Assembly (NCBI RefSeq): GCF_003259375.1
Contig: NZ_QLLN01000004.1
Coordinates: 498,495-562,494 of the forward strand
Direction of reading: 5' to 3'
Origin: Arenibacter echinorum
GTDB taxonomy: Bacteria > Bacteroidota > Bacteroidia > Flavobacteriales > Flavobacteriaceae
DNA: 64,000 bases
Shown one piece after another: positions 56,301 through 64,000 of this stretch. The notes beneath the pieces are model-generated. The model saw only the letters and a program-made list of their open reading frames with translations, did no database searches and was not told the origin of the DNA. A program made the position numbers and the translations under genes. Numbering within the stretch: position 1 is the first letter of the stretch; each line of letters opens with the position of its first letter.

Positions 56301-56741
56301 GTAGACTTGCAGTTTCAATATGGCAATAGTGTAATGTACCGTGACGAACACTCTGCTGAAGACCGTCAAACAATTGCCAATAGCTTTAAGACTGTACTTA
56401 ATGCCTGGACTCCGGACAATCAAGATACCGACATTGCACAGATAAGACCAATTGCTGCTGGATATGACACCAATAACGACTCTGGAAAGTTAAAGAATGG
56501 TTCCTTTTTAAGAGGAAGAAACTTGATGCTTTCCTATGTCTTCAAACCTGAATTGGTGGAGCGTTTACACTTGAATCGTCTAAGGGTATATACCTCGGTG
56601 CAGAACTTTTTTGTAGCAACGAAATATCCGGGATATGACCCTGAAAGTTCGAATGGAAGTCAAGCTTTCGATCAAGGATTCTCCCTTTACGATTATCCGA
56701 GACCTCGAACTTTTATGCTAGGATTAAATGTTGGACTATAA
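53334..56741 (+). CDS. SusC/RagA-type TonB-dependent receptor with N-terminal signalling (STN) domain
   Basis: The 1135-residue outer membrane protein has an N-terminal lead typical of STN-containing SusC homologs, then a signal peptide (TTLLLIVSLFKIQANTYGQ). It continues with the STN domain (residues ~45-120, NVSVQQVFDEIESLSDFRFLYNHEKVNL), a CarboxypepD_reg-like domain (~135-215, GTISDADGNPLPGANIVEKGTTNG), a TonB-box/plug (LDEVVLIGYG, DVASATIYGARGANGVILV-like text) and a 22-strand barrel to the end. It imports oligosaccharides across the outer membrane using TonB energy. The STN links it to the FecI/FecR pair upstream. susD follows 19 bp later. Confidence 0.95.
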   Translation: MKKLNLVGPFHSDWLSKHHLKMKLTTLLLIVSLFKIQANTYGQNTKITLNLNNVSVQQVFDEIESLSDFRFLYNHEKVNLKRTVSVNVKKEPISNILDRIFEATDVYFTVKNKQIILNTGKLDKSVVPIKNTVDQNTVSGTISDADGNPLPGANIVEKGTTNGVTADFDGNFTLDVANENATLVVSYIGFASKEVPLNGQSSISVSLEESAAGLDEVVLIGYGTQKKSDLTGAVGSIKSEELAERPAASLNQAMAGKVAGVNITSGSGRPGGRTVVRIRGNTSVSIANTPLYVIDGVILNATGLSNGSTPIDYLNPNDIASIEVLKDASATAIYGARGANGVILVSTKKGTTSGETRLNYDVDFSIGTLPKKLELLNSEEFLRVEEIAYANAEKFDPEGWAGGRYTDPRLKRTDPRLFDASGNPLYDTDWQDEAIRDAITQNHQLSFTGGNQKSNFGLFMGFRDEEGLIVESWLKRYSGRFTLDTEVNDWLKVGGSLSYNDQDEKQVDQLGGGGITTMRQVYEALPIIPVRYEDGTWGSNIHYPGMEGGGSPVAVANDRRYYLKTQTVLGSFYGNIEFNKNLVLRTTLGTNIINQRNDYYGGKDLRYIALPDGAASVSNSRYNSWQFENYLTYNKDFDSNNSLTAMAGLSWQHVDQFSSLASTRGFADDFYGFNNLGAGSNPQTPTSSKIAYGLNSYFGRVNYNYMNKYLLTLTGRADGSSKFGPENQFAFFPSAALAWRASEEDFLSANETISNLKIRASYGTTGNSELPAYQGLAGLSNGSVIFNGARSAYTVPGRMANPDLKWEKTEQVDAGVELGLFNNRIGLEIDLYRKLTSDMLLNAPVPSSSGFTNVFRNVGSLENKGIEINLNTVNFDNELFGWSSNFNISINKNEVKALSGGADIFLGSTLIRVGEPVGTFFGYIDEGTWNTDEAAQAAIYDRLPGDIKYRDLNNDGAINSDDRAIIGKGIADGFGTFSNTFTYGNLELLVDLQFQYGNSVMYRDEHSAEDRQTIANSFKTVLNAWTPDNQDTDIAQIRPIAAGYDTNNDSGKLKNGSFLRGRNLMLSYVFKPELVERLHLNRLRVYTSVQNFFVATKYPGYDPESSNGSQAFDQGFSLYDYPRPRTFMLGLNVGL

Positions 56742-56760
56742 CCATATAAAAGATAAAAAA

Positions 56761-58269
56761 ATGAAAATCTATAGAAACTTTATAAGAGCTATAGCCGTCG
56801 TAACCGCAATATCAAGTATAACGGCATGTAGTAATTTTTTGGATGAAGAAGATGAATCCAACTTTACAACCGACACTTACTTTACCACGGCTGCACATGC
56901 CCAGAGTGCCGTTAATGGTGCATATGAACCATTGATTTCAATTACCAACAGTGGTTTTGGTGGAGGTACATGGATGATGCTAGAATTTGCCACAGGTTTG
57001 GCTAACACCTCATTGGGACAGGCTACCAACATTTACTTGGTAAAGGATTTAATTAATAATTCGGACAATGGATATGGAAGCAGTTACTGGACCGGATATT
57101 ATTTAGGCATCTCTAGGGCCAACTTGGCAATTGAAAAAATCCCGGACATAAATATGGACGAAGCTCTTAAGCAAAAGTATTTGGCCGAAGCCAAATTCTT
57201 TAGAGCCTACTATTATTTTGGTTTGGTAAGAATGTTCGGAAACATTCCTATCATTACCAATTCGGTAGATTTGGGATCGGAGCAATTGTACCCTGAACAA
57301 TCCTCTCCTGAAGCGGTCTATGACTTAATTGTTAGCGATCTTACAGCAGCAGAAAGCGCTGGCCTTGCTTGGAGAGATCTAACTGGCAGAGTTTCTCTGG
57401 GAGCAGTTAAAACCTTATTGGCAGATGTATATTTGACCATGGCAGGCTACCCTCTCCAAAAAACAGAGAATTACGCGCTTGCCGCCGCCAAGGCTAAAGA
57501 GGTCATGGACTCGGACGAATTTGGTCTTTTTGACACCTATGACGAGTTGCATGACCCTGCCACCAAAAACACAGGGGAATACATCTTTATGACCCAATTC
57601 GCGGCAGGTATTCAAGATGGAAACTGGCAGCCAGGAATTTTGCCATATAACTTGGGAATTTCGGCCTATTCGGCACAAACCGGTGGTATCTTTTCAACGA
57701 ACGCCTTTGTGGACTCCTACGAGTTGGGAGACAAACGGGCGGAAGAAAAGCAATTCTATTTTAACAGCTATACTTTAGATTCCGATCGCAACACAAGTGT
57801 CAATCTTGGAGCCCCGTATATCTTCAAACATTTTGATATTGCAGCGCAAGAAGGAAGCGCACAATCCGATTTGAATTGGTGCCTATATCGCTATGCAGAT
57901 GTATTGCTTATGTATGCAGAAGCTGTGAACGAAGCCCAAAGCGGACCTACAACAGAGGCATATGATGCCGTAAATCTGGTCAGAGATCGTGCCGAACTTG
58001 TGGGCTTAACAGGTCTTTCACAAGATGCTTTTAGAGAAGCGGTACGAATAGAGCGTATTCATGAGTTGAGTTTTGAAAACAAGACCTGGTACGACATGGT
58101 AAGATGGAGAAAAGCGTATAACACTGAAACCAATGTATTGGAAGATTTTGTTGGCCATAACTTTTCTTACTTGCCAAATAAGGCACTAACGGCAAGGGAA
58201 CTTTTGTTTCCGATACCAACATCCGAAATGCAGAACAATCCTAATTTGACACAAAATACAGGATACTAA
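56761..58269 (+). CDS. SusD/RagB-type glycan-binding lipoprotein
   Basis: The protein has 502 residues from the ATG at 56761, which I prefer to 56728 because it gives a lipoprotein signal peptide (AIAVVTAISSITAC, Cys23). SusD features: helical TPR-like repeats (YFTTAAHAQSAVNGAYEPL, KYLAEAKFFRAYYYFGLVRMFGNIPI), APYIFKHFD and the C-terminal WCLYRYADVLLMYAEAVNEAQ, ELSFENKTWYDMVRW and LFPIPTSEMQNNPNLTQN. It forms the lid of the SusC pore and selects the substrate. The sugar specificity cannot be read from the sequence. It ends before a strong terminator at 58322. Confidence 0.95.
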   Translation: MKIYRNFIRAIAVVTAISSITACSNFLDEEDESNFTTDTYFTTAAHAQSAVNGAYEPLISITNSGFGGGTWMMLEFATGLANTSLGQATNIYLVKDLINNSDNGYGSSYWTGYYLGISRANLAIEKIPDINMDEALKQKYLAEAKFFRAYYYFGLVRMFGNIPIITNSVDLGSEQLYPEQSSPEAVYDLIVSDLTAAESAGLAWRDLTGRVSLGAVKTLLADVYLTMAGYPLQKTENYALAAAKAKEVMDSDEFGLFDTYDELHDPATKNTGEYIFMTQFAAGIQDGNWQPGILPYNLGISAYSAQTGGIFSTNAFVDSYELGDKRAEEKQFYFNSYTLDSDRNTSVNLGAPYIFKHFDIAAQEGSAQSDLNWCLYRYADVLLMYAEAVNEAQSGPTTEAYDAVNLVRDRAELVGLTGLSQDAFREAVRIERIHELSFENKTWYDMVRWRKAYNTETNVLEDFVGHNFSYLPNKALTARELLFPIPTSEMQNNPNLTQNTGY

Positions 58270-58321
58270 TTAATACACTTTTTTGAAAACCCAAAAGGTT
58301 CAATAAAAAAGGTAACTAAAC

Positions 58322-58358
58322 AAGACACGGGCAGGAAATTTCCACCCGTGTCTTTGTT
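58322..58358 (+). terminator. Terminator of the sigma-fecR-susC-susD unit
   Basis: AAGACACGGG (58322-58331) pairs with CCCGTGTCTT (58345-58354), followed by a T-rich run. It lies 52 bp past the susD stop. Confidence 0.75.
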
Positions 58359-58785
58359 TATTACACCTTATACGACCAAGGTTGAATTGTACTTTTATCA
58401 AGTAATTTAAATACCACCCGAACCCTTGGTAATGTTTGGCCAAACCCTACTTTATAGCCTTAAAACTACCCAATAGCCGGTATCTGCCCCAAACGTTATT
58501 TACTTCCCATAAGCTACGTTTTCATAGAATATATGCCTAAACCTTCTGAATTAAAAGTGGAGCTAGGCCTTAGGGCCCATAAAACCACTAATTGCATTAA
58601 ATAACCATTAAAATTGTTCTTCCTACTTTTTTCAAAATATATACCGCAAACAATCCAATAAAGCGAAAAATGCACAAAAAATACCAGTGTTTGTCAGGAA
58701 ATTGGTAGCTTAGAAGAGCCTAACCTCTTATCTTGCATAAGATTTCATTAATGATTTAATAAAATATTAGAGTTTTGATAATTTT
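58359..58785. other. AT-rich intergenic spacer after the susCD terminator
   Basis: No coding frame or RNA gene is apparent in about 430 bp. It contains no clear regulatory site that I could place. Confidence 0.4.
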
Positions 58786-58818
58786 CAGGTTCACTTCAAG
58801 TTCCTCTAAATGAACCTG
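58786..58818. repeat. Short inverted repeat
   Basis: CAGGTTCA (58786-58793) and TGAACCTG (58811-58818) form a perfect 8-bp stem over 17 nt. It could be a weak terminator or a regulator site. It is close to the second hairpin at 58844. Confidence 0.4.
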
Positions 58819-58843
58819 ATAAAATTGAGTTGAGTTAGTTTTG

Positions 58844-58880
58844 AAAAATCCGGACACCATATTGGTTCCGGATTTTTTTA
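58844..58880. terminator. Bidirectional terminator between susD and the AraC regulator
   Basis: AAAAATCCGGA (58844-58854) pairs with TCCGGATTTTT (58867-58877) over a 12-nt loop, with A and T tracts on the two sides. It lies 33 bp past the stop of the minus-strand regulator gene at 58913. Confidence 0.75.
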
Positions 58881-58912
58881 TTTGAAGTGGCGAGGGCTTA
58901 ATTTATGTTTGA

Positions 58913-59776
58913 TTAACCACTTTGCATACTGATATAAGATCTGGGTGTAGACCCCGTAAACTTTTTAAAAGTGGTAGCAAAATACTGGGAGGAACCAAAA
59001 CCCAAACCAAATGCCACTTCAGTAACAGAGCCGGAAGCCAACAGATCTATTTTGGCCTGTTCAATCTTGAGTCGGTTTACATACTCCCTCGGCGGCATCC
59101 CCGATTTCGATTTAAACCAAAATTTAAAATAGCCAACGGACATACCTGCTAAATTTGCCATTTCATCCACATAAATCATCCTATGTAGATTTTTATGTAT
59201 AAACCTGTCCAGTTCATCCAGCTTTAGGGACGGCGGACTTTGTTGAGGTTTATTGGAAAGTATAACGGTTTCCAACAATAATTGGGTAATCAACTGATCG
59301 ACCATTATCCTAGATAACAAGGAATTGGAATTCTCTAGTTGACCTATCAATTTTTCCAAAATAAATTTTAACTGAAATGAGCCCATGAAAATTTGTTGGG
59401 ATTTATCCAGAAGTGCACCTAGTAAAAAATCAGATTGATTATTGGGCATATTGCATAGTTTCCCTTTTGAACTGTCCACTAGCAATTGAATCCAAAATAA
59501 TTCTCCCTTATCTTCCGGAAATTCTCCCGTACTATGCGTGGTGTTTGGTGGTACCACAAAAATATCATTTCCATTAAGTTCATAAAATTGCTCGCCGATC
59601 TTATAGTGTTGTTGCCCCTTCATACAATAACAAATTTCCAAGGCTCCCATATGCTGATGGTTCTCAAGACCAGGTTTAACATGTTTATAACGATAATGTC
59701 CAAAGGCCAATCCCCTCTTAATCCCAAAGTCCTTTAAATTGAATACCCTTCTATCTTGATTATCAAAATCCTTCAT
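58913..59776 (-). CDS. AraC-family transcriptional regulator, second copy
   Basis: The 287-residue regulator has an N-terminal cupin domain (HQHMGALEICYCMKGQQHYKIGEQFYELNGNDIFVVPPNTTHSTG) and a C-terminal AraC helix-turn-helix (IYVDEMANLAGMSVGYFKFWFKSKSGMPPREYVNRLKIEQAKIDL and SSQYFATTFKKFTGSTPRSY). It diverges from the PhyH-type gene, 85 bp apart, and probably controls it. It is only distantly related to the AraC protein at 50.2 kb, so it likely senses another ligand. Confidence 0.9.
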   Translation of the reverse strand: MKDFDNQDRRVFNLKDFGIKRGLAFGHYRYKHVKPGLENHQHMGALEICYCMKGQQHYKIGEQFYELNGNDIFVVPPNTTHSTGEFPEDKGELFWIQLLVDSSKGKLCNMPNNQSDFLLGALLDKSQQIFMGSFQLKFILEKLIGQLENSNSLLSRIMVDQLITQLLLETVILSNKPQQSPPSLKLDELDRFIHKNLHRMIYVDEMANLAGMSVGYFKFWFKSKSGMPPREYVNRLKIEQAKIDLLASGSVTEVAFGLGFGSSQYFATTFKKFTGSTPRSYISMQSG

Positions 59777-59861
59777 AAAATGTATAAAAAAGTAATATAG
59801 TACAAAATTGAAAGATATTTATGTATTTTAACTACATCTTTGAAGCCTATAAAAAAGCGCC

Positions 59862-60590
59862 ATGGAAACCAAAAGATCAAAGTTCATGAAAGATGGATTT
59901 ATTAAAATAGATCCTTTAATCACGCCAGAGGAAGTGGACACCCTCAGGACCATATACGATAAATTGTTACAGGACAAAGTAAAAACTGCCCACCTAAGAA
60001 GTGATCTTGCCGGAGCGGAAAATAGTGCCGATAGAAAGGTGGAGCGTATTACCCAAATTATGAGACCCAGCACCATAGCACAGGAACTTATTAAAAATAG
60101 TGCTTATAAAAAAGCGGAACAATGGGCCAAAGATCTACTTGGCGAGGATATGGAACTGGATTTTGACATGATGATCAACAAGGCCCCAAATACCAATACC
60201 CCAACTCCCTGGCACCAAGACGCTGCCTATTGGATAGCTATGCCGGACAAAAGATCGGCTAGTTGTTGGATTGCGTTGGACAAGGTGTTTGAGGAAAACG
60301 GATGTATGTGGTTTATCCCTAAAACAGAAGGCAAACCCATTCTCCCCCACAAAAACCTACCCAATGGGGGAGCACTATATTGCGAAACCGACAGCACAAA
60401 GGCATTAAGTATTCCCTTAAATCCAGGTGGATGTACTTTTCATGATGGCTTTACGCTTCACTTTAGCCAAGGCAATACTACCGAAACTCAAAGAAGAGCC
60501 TTAATTTTAAACTTTAGACCCAAAAAAATGATCGAATTTGAGAGGGAACAAGGGGTAGATCATGTTGGGGAAAGAAAGCAGAGAAATTAA
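59862..60590 (+). CDS. PhyH-type Fe(II)/2-oxoglutarate dioxygenase-like protein
   Basis: This is a 242-residue protein of the phytanoyl-CoA dioxygenase family. The iron facial triad is present: HxD in PTPWHQDAAYW (His118, Asp120) and the distal His in FTLHFSQGN (His200), with the 2-oxoglutarate Arg in RRALILNF. The N-terminal GFIKIDPLITPEEVDTLRTIYDKLL is a typical family start. Substrates of bacterial members range from ectoine to modified sugars and are unknown here. It is divergent from the AraC regulator and 13 bp before the TIM-barrel gene, with which it forms an operon. Confidence 0.85.
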   Translation: METKRSKFMKDGFIKIDPLITPEEVDTLRTIYDKLLQDKVKTAHLRSDLAGAENSADRKVERITQIMRPSTIAQELIKNSAYKKAEQWAKDLLGEDMELDFDMMINKAPNTNTPTPWHQDAAYWIAMPDKRSASCWIALDKVFEENGCMWFIPKTEGKPILPHKNLPNGGALYCETDSTKALSIPLNPGGCTFHDGFTLHFSQGNTTETQRRALILNFRPKKMIEFEREQGVDHVGERKQRN

Positions 60591-60603
60591 AATAATACAA
60601 GGC

Positions 60604-61440
60604 ATGCAAATTAAATTCATATATCCACGCTGGGGAAGTTCTCAATTACCTTGGTCCGTTTTTTTAAACAAGATAAAAAAAGCGGGCTATCATGGCGTAG
60701 AAATAGATCTTCCCCTAGAAAGGGTTAAAAAGAATGAAATATGTTCCATGCTGAAGGATTTGGAACTGGATTTTGTGGCACAGCATTGGGAAACCCAGGA
60801 GGTAGATTTTACGAAGCATAAAGAACAGTACAAAAGGCATTTGTACAACCTTGTGGAAGCCAATCCCCTATTCGTGAATTCGCATACTGGGATGGACTTT
60901 TTTACACGCCACCAAAACTCAGCCCTAATTGAAACGGCCCAGGAAATACAATTGGAAACCGGGGTCACCATTACCCATGAAACCCATCGCTCGCGTTTTT
61001 CATTTGCCGCCCACGCCTGTTTACCCTATTTGGAGGAATATCCTTTTCTGAAACTAACTTCAGACCTGTCCCATTGGTGTTGCGTAGCCGAATCCTTATT
61101 GGAAAATCAGGCCTATGCGGTTCAAAAAGCCATTGAACACACCTATCATATTCATGCTAGGGTAGGGTCGGCCCAGAGTCCACAGGTCATAGACCCTAGG
61201 GATGGGAATTATAAAACTGAGTTGGATCTATTTACAGAATGGTGGGGTTTGATGATCAAAAAGGCCTTGGAAAAAAAACGCCCCTATTTAACCATCACCC
61301 CTGAATATGGCCCATACCCCTACTCCCTTTACAAATCCAATACTCAAATACCGCTTGGGGACCAATGGGAAATTAATAATTTTATCAAGAAACATCTTAC
61401 GGAATCCATCAAGCATATTCCTAAGATTATATGCCAATAG
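60604..61440 (+). CDS. Sugar phosphate isomerase/epimerase-like TIM-barrel protein
   Basis: The protein has 278 residues from the ATG at 60604; an upstream ATG at 60562 overlaps the PhyH gene. It resembles the xylose isomerase-like/AP endonuclease-2 superfamily: IKKAGYHGVEIDLPLER, LDFVAQHWE, FVNSHTGMDF, ITHETHRSRF with the metal Glu and His, LTSDLSHWCCVAES, HIHARVG and ITPEYGP. The metal-binding Glu, Asp-His and His are in the expected order. Likely a sugar isomerase, epimerase or related activity, substrate unknown. It starts 13 bp after the PhyH gene. Confidence 0.82.
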   Translation: MQIKFIYPRWGSSQLPWSVFLNKIKKAGYHGVEIDLPLERVKKNEICSMLKDLELDFVAQHWETQEVDFTKHKEQYKRHLYNLVEANPLFVNSHTGMDFFTRHQNSALIETAQEIQLETGVTITHETHRSRFSFAAHACLPYLEEYPFLKLTSDLSHWCCVAESLLENQAYAVQKAIEHTYHIHARVGSAQSPQVIDPRDGNYKTELDLFTEWWGLMIKKALEKKRPYLTITPEYGPYPYSLYKSNTQIPLGDQWEINNFIKKHLTESIKHIPKIICQ

Positions 61441-61820
61441 TTATTCCAAATATTCCTTACACTTTCAGATACCTTACCAAAAAGACGTCATTAAACCAAC
61501 AAATCAAGGCCAATTTGGTCACATTCATTATTAAGTCACTTCTATCCCAGATTTCATAACCCAAGGACTATTGCCAATATTCCGTTACTAAGCCTTTCGA
61601 AATCGCTATTTGTCGATATATTTATAGCCTCTTAACAAATAGTTAATATTTTTAATAATGCATAGAGTGGAATTTTTCACCTTAATACCAATAGTTACAA
61701 AATTTAAGAAGCTATTAGCCCGCGATGGCCAACCCACTGCTACAAGATCTCTGTTATAAAAATATACTTTTATTGAACCGTAAGAACCTAAAAAACACCA
61801 TAATTAAGATATAAATCCCA
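61441..61820. other. AT-rich spacer before the NPCBM-melibiase-like gene
   Basis: About 380 bp with no coding frame on either strand that looks real and no clear hairpin. It must hold the promoter for the gene at 61821. Confidence 0.4.
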
Positions 61821-64000
61821 ATGCAATACCTAAAAATATATTTACCGTTATTCTTGTTATTCTCTATGGCCTCCCGTTCTCAACACACGGTAAAAGGGAC
61901 AATGAGCCTTTCAGAATTGGATGTTGATAGACCAGAACAAGCATGGTGGCCTGCCCAAAAAGACAAGGCCATAAACGGATTACCTATACAAATAGGTGGT
62001 GAAACTTTTAAAAAGGGAATTGGAACCCTATCCGGAAGTAAGCTATTCTTCTTCTTGGGCGGCAAGAGCCAAAGATTTCGCACTCGAGTAGGAATACAGG
62101 ATAAGCAGGACTATCCACAGGATGTTGAATTCAATGCCCTAAGTGATGGCAATAAACTATTCTACTCCCAAAATAATGATGTCAAGACCTTTGTAGGGGT
62201 AGCCAATTCAGAGGAGAACATAGGCAAAGGCAGTGTAAAATTTATAATAAAGGGAGATGGCAAAGTATTGTGGCAAAGCAAAAGAATAAGCGGTGGAACC
62301 AAAGTCGTGGATGCTGATCTTGAACTCACAGGAATTCAAGTCTTGGAACTCGCCGTTGAGGATATGGGCGATGGTATCTCTGGCGACCATGCCGTCTGGG
62401 CCGAACCCACAATACATTACAGTAACTTCAAACCCCAGTTGGTAGACGCCGATTATTTCAATAAATTAAAAACCGTTGACGCCTCTTTTAATAAGCACAT
62501 AAAACCTTTAATACAAAAGTTGCCCCTTGGCCAAAAAGTATATGAACATGGGGTAAATACCGATTGGTTAATAACCAAAGTAGATCTGCCATCCCTTGTT
62601 TATAAACAGGCCAATGAAAAGGAGATTGTAATGTCCAACGGCTTGATCAGTAGAACTTTCCGACTTACTCCAAATTGTGCCACGGTCGAATTTAAAAACC
62701 TGGTGAATGGAGAATCGCTTTTGAGAGGGGTGAGCCCGGAGGCCATGCTTACCATAGACGGCCAGGAATATAACGTTGGTGGTTTGGACGGACAAATTGA
62801 ATACGGTTATTTAAAAGAGGAGTGGTTGGACCAAATGTGGAGTCCGGCCGGATCGTTTCAACTAACCGACTTTATTGTTCATGACATACAGGAACGTATC
62901 AAATGGCCCAACAAAAGATGGTCTTCACAACCCAAAACACCGACCAAAGGAAAACAAATTTCCTTTTCCTATGCCCATCCGGAATTTCCAGATTTGGAAG
63001 TGAAGGTACATTATGAAATCTATGATGGCGTTCCTTTGATCAGTAAATGGTTCACCATTGATAACCATGGAAATAAGTCCATTGTTCTGAATAATTTTAA
63101 GAGCGAACTTCTTGCCATGGTAGAGGCGGAAAGCGCTGTAGAAAAACAAAAAGAATGGGAAACTCCCAACATGCATGTGGAAAGCGATTTTGAGTTTCAT
63201 TCCATGTCCATGAAAAATGCGAATAAAGTAGTGCATTGGGAAAAAGATCCACGTTACACTTCGCAGGCCAGTTATTTATTATCCACGCCCTGTTTATTGG
63301 AATGTAAATTACCAATCGGACCCAATGAAACCATAACTCCAGGTACCAATTTTGAATCCTTCAGAATCTGGGAAATGCCTTTTGACAGTCACGACAGGCA
63401 GCGTAAAGGCCTTTATACCAATGCCATGTATAAGTTAATAGCCCCTTGGACTACTGAAAATCCCTTGTTTTTACACCTGACTACCACTGACGATGAAAAA
63501 GTAAAGGCCGCTATAGATCAATGCGTGGAAACAGGCTACGAAATGGTCATTTTAAGTTTTGGCAGCGGCTTGAATATGGAAGATCTATCCGATGCCAATA
63601 CAAGCAAATTCCGGGCCTTGGCAGACTACGCCCACTCCAGGGGCATAGAATTGGGTGGATATTCCTTGTTGTCCAGTAGGTGGATAAGTGAGGAAGTAGA
63701 CGTTATAAATCCTGAAACTGGTAAGAGGGGTGGCGTAATTCATGGTAGTTCGCCCTGCCTAAACAGCCAATGGGGAATAGATTATTTTGAAAAATTGAGG
63801 ACTTTCTTCGAAAAAACAGGTTTTGACCTTTTGGAACACGATGGTTCCTACCCGGGTCAATTATGTGCCTCCACAGCACATGTAGGCCATAGAGGGGTTG
63901 AAGATTCGCAATGGAAATCTTGGAAGCGAATTACCGATTTCTACAAATGGTGCAACGAAAAAGGAATTTCCCTAAATATCCCGGATTGGTATTATCTTAG
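61821..64000 (+). CDS. NPCBM-containing glycosidase, melibiase/clan GH-D-like, truncated by the window end
   Basis: The frame is open from the ATG at 61821 to the window end (726 residues, incomplete). Signal peptide: IYLPLFLLFSMASRSQ. Residues ~25-190 are an NPCBM-type carbohydrate-binding domain (KGIGTLSGSKLFFFLGGKSQRFRTRVGIQD, LELAVEDMGDGISGDHAVWAEPTI). A beta-sandwich follows, then a TIM barrel with GFDLLEHDGSYPG, where an Asp follows Glu-His and resembles the nucleophile region of alpha-galactosidase-type enzymes. The 5' spacer of 380 bp separates it from the PhyH-isomerase pair. I cannot fix family or substrate because the C-terminal part is outside the window. Confidence 0.72.
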   Translation, partial: MQYLKIYLPLFLLFSMASRSQHTVKGTMSLSELDVDRPEQAWWPAQKDKAINGLPIQIGGETFKKGIGTLSGSKLFFFLGGKSQRFRTRVGIQDKQDYPQDVEFNALSDGNKLFYSQNNDVKTFVGVANSEENIGKGSVKFIIKGDGKVLWQSKRISGGTKVVDADLELTGIQVLELAVEDMGDGISGDHAVWAEPTIHYSNFKPQLVDADYFNKLKTVDASFNKHIKPLIQKLPLGQKVYEHGVNTDWLITKVDLPSLVYKQANEKEIVMSNGLISRTFRLTPNCATVEFKNLVNGESLLRGVSPEAMLTIDGQEYNVGGLDGQIEYGYLKEEWLDQMWSPAGSFQLTDFIVHDIQERIKWPNKRWSSQPKTPTKGKQISFSYAHPEFPDLEVKVHYEIYDGVPLISKWFTIDNHGNKSIVLNNFKSELLAMVEAESAVEKQKEWETPNMHVESDFEFHSMSMKNANKVVHWEKDPRYTSQASYLLSTPCLLECKLPIGPNETITPGTNFESFRIWEMPFDSHDRQRKGLYTNAMYKLIAPWTTENPLFLHLTTTDDEKVKAAIDQCVETGYEMVILSFGSGLNMEDLSDANTSKFRALADYAHSRGIELGGYSLLSSRWISEEVDVINPETGKRGGVIHGSSPCLNSQWGIDYFEKLRTFFEKTGFDLLEHDGSYPGQLCASTAHVGHRGVEDSQWKSWKRITDFYKWCNEKGISLNIPDWYYL

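Noticed and set aside
1-64000. CRISPR arrays and insertion sequences
   Set aside because: No regular repeat-spacer pattern and no transposase was seen; the only direct repeat of note is the 87-bp pair beside the tRNA.

Overview
The window comes from a marine-type Bacteroidota, most likely a member of the Flavobacteriaceae. The evidence is an AT-rich sequence, a SusC/SusD pair with a FecI/FecR-type regulator pair, many lipoprotein signal peptides with short lipoboxes, FGly-type sulfatases next to alpha-L-fucosidases, and a housekeeping block (speA-speB-deoxyhypusine synthase-like, RimK with a fused protease domain, moaC/moaE) typical of that family. The species cannot be fixed from the sequence alone.

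Left part (1-10.6 kb), nearly all on the minus strand: a partial lipoprotein, a RimK-type ATP-grasp ligase fused to a protease-like domain, a VOC protein, a tight polyamine operon (arginine decarboxylase, agmatinase, deoxyhypusine synthase-like enzyme, an acidic small protein, a DUF155/RMND1-like membrane protein), several small secreted or anchored proteins of unknown role, and moaC-moaE. From 10.8 to 13.3 kb lies a short segment with a luciferase-like monooxygenase, a DoxX-like membrane protein and a Crp-type regulator. It sits between a broken reading frame upstream of moaE and a tRNA-Arg(CCT) whose 3' end is duplicated in an 87-bp-period tandem repeat. This looks like a small acquired segment.

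Main part (14-61 kb): a large L-fucose/fucoidan-type utilisation locus in four blocks. (a) 14.0-24.3 kb, plus strand: an AraB-like FGGY kinase, L-fucose isomerase, three sialidase-fold (BNR) secreted proteins, an SSS-family sodium symporter and a LacI regulator. A perfect LacI-type palindrome lies in front of the kinase. (b) 24.4-47.8 kb, minus strand: a run of 15 closely spaced genes with three GH29 fucosidases (one fused to a GH43/117-like propeller), a GH141-like beta-helix protein with a PDZ domain, a GH31, two sulfatases, two esterases (one a three-domain SGNH-hydrolase-SGNH fusion), a fumarylacetoacetase-family hydrolase, an SDR, a FucP transporter, a mutarotase, a DUF6786-like protein and an FMN-dependent hydroxyacid dehydrogenase. 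(c) 47.9-51.0 kb, minus strand: a second SDR, L-fuconate dehydratase and an AraC regulator. (d) 51.3-58.3 kb, plus strand: ECF sigma factor, FecR, SusC, SusD. A second AraC regulator, a PhyH-type oxygenase, a TIM-barrel isomerase-like protein and the start of an NPCBM/melibiase-like gene, cut by the window end, follow.

Working model (inference): SusCD imports sulfated, acetylated fuco-oligosaccharides. Sulfatases, esterases and fucosidases strip them to L-fucose, FucP and/or the SSS symporter takes up the sugar, and the mutarotase equilibrates the anomers. Fucose then has two routes in the same locus: a non-phosphorylating oxidation (SDR, fuconate dehydratase, SDR, diketo-deoxyfuconate hydrolase, then lactate oxidation by the FMN enzyme) and an isomerase/kinase route. 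A fuconolactonase and a fuculose-phosphate aldolase were not found in the window.
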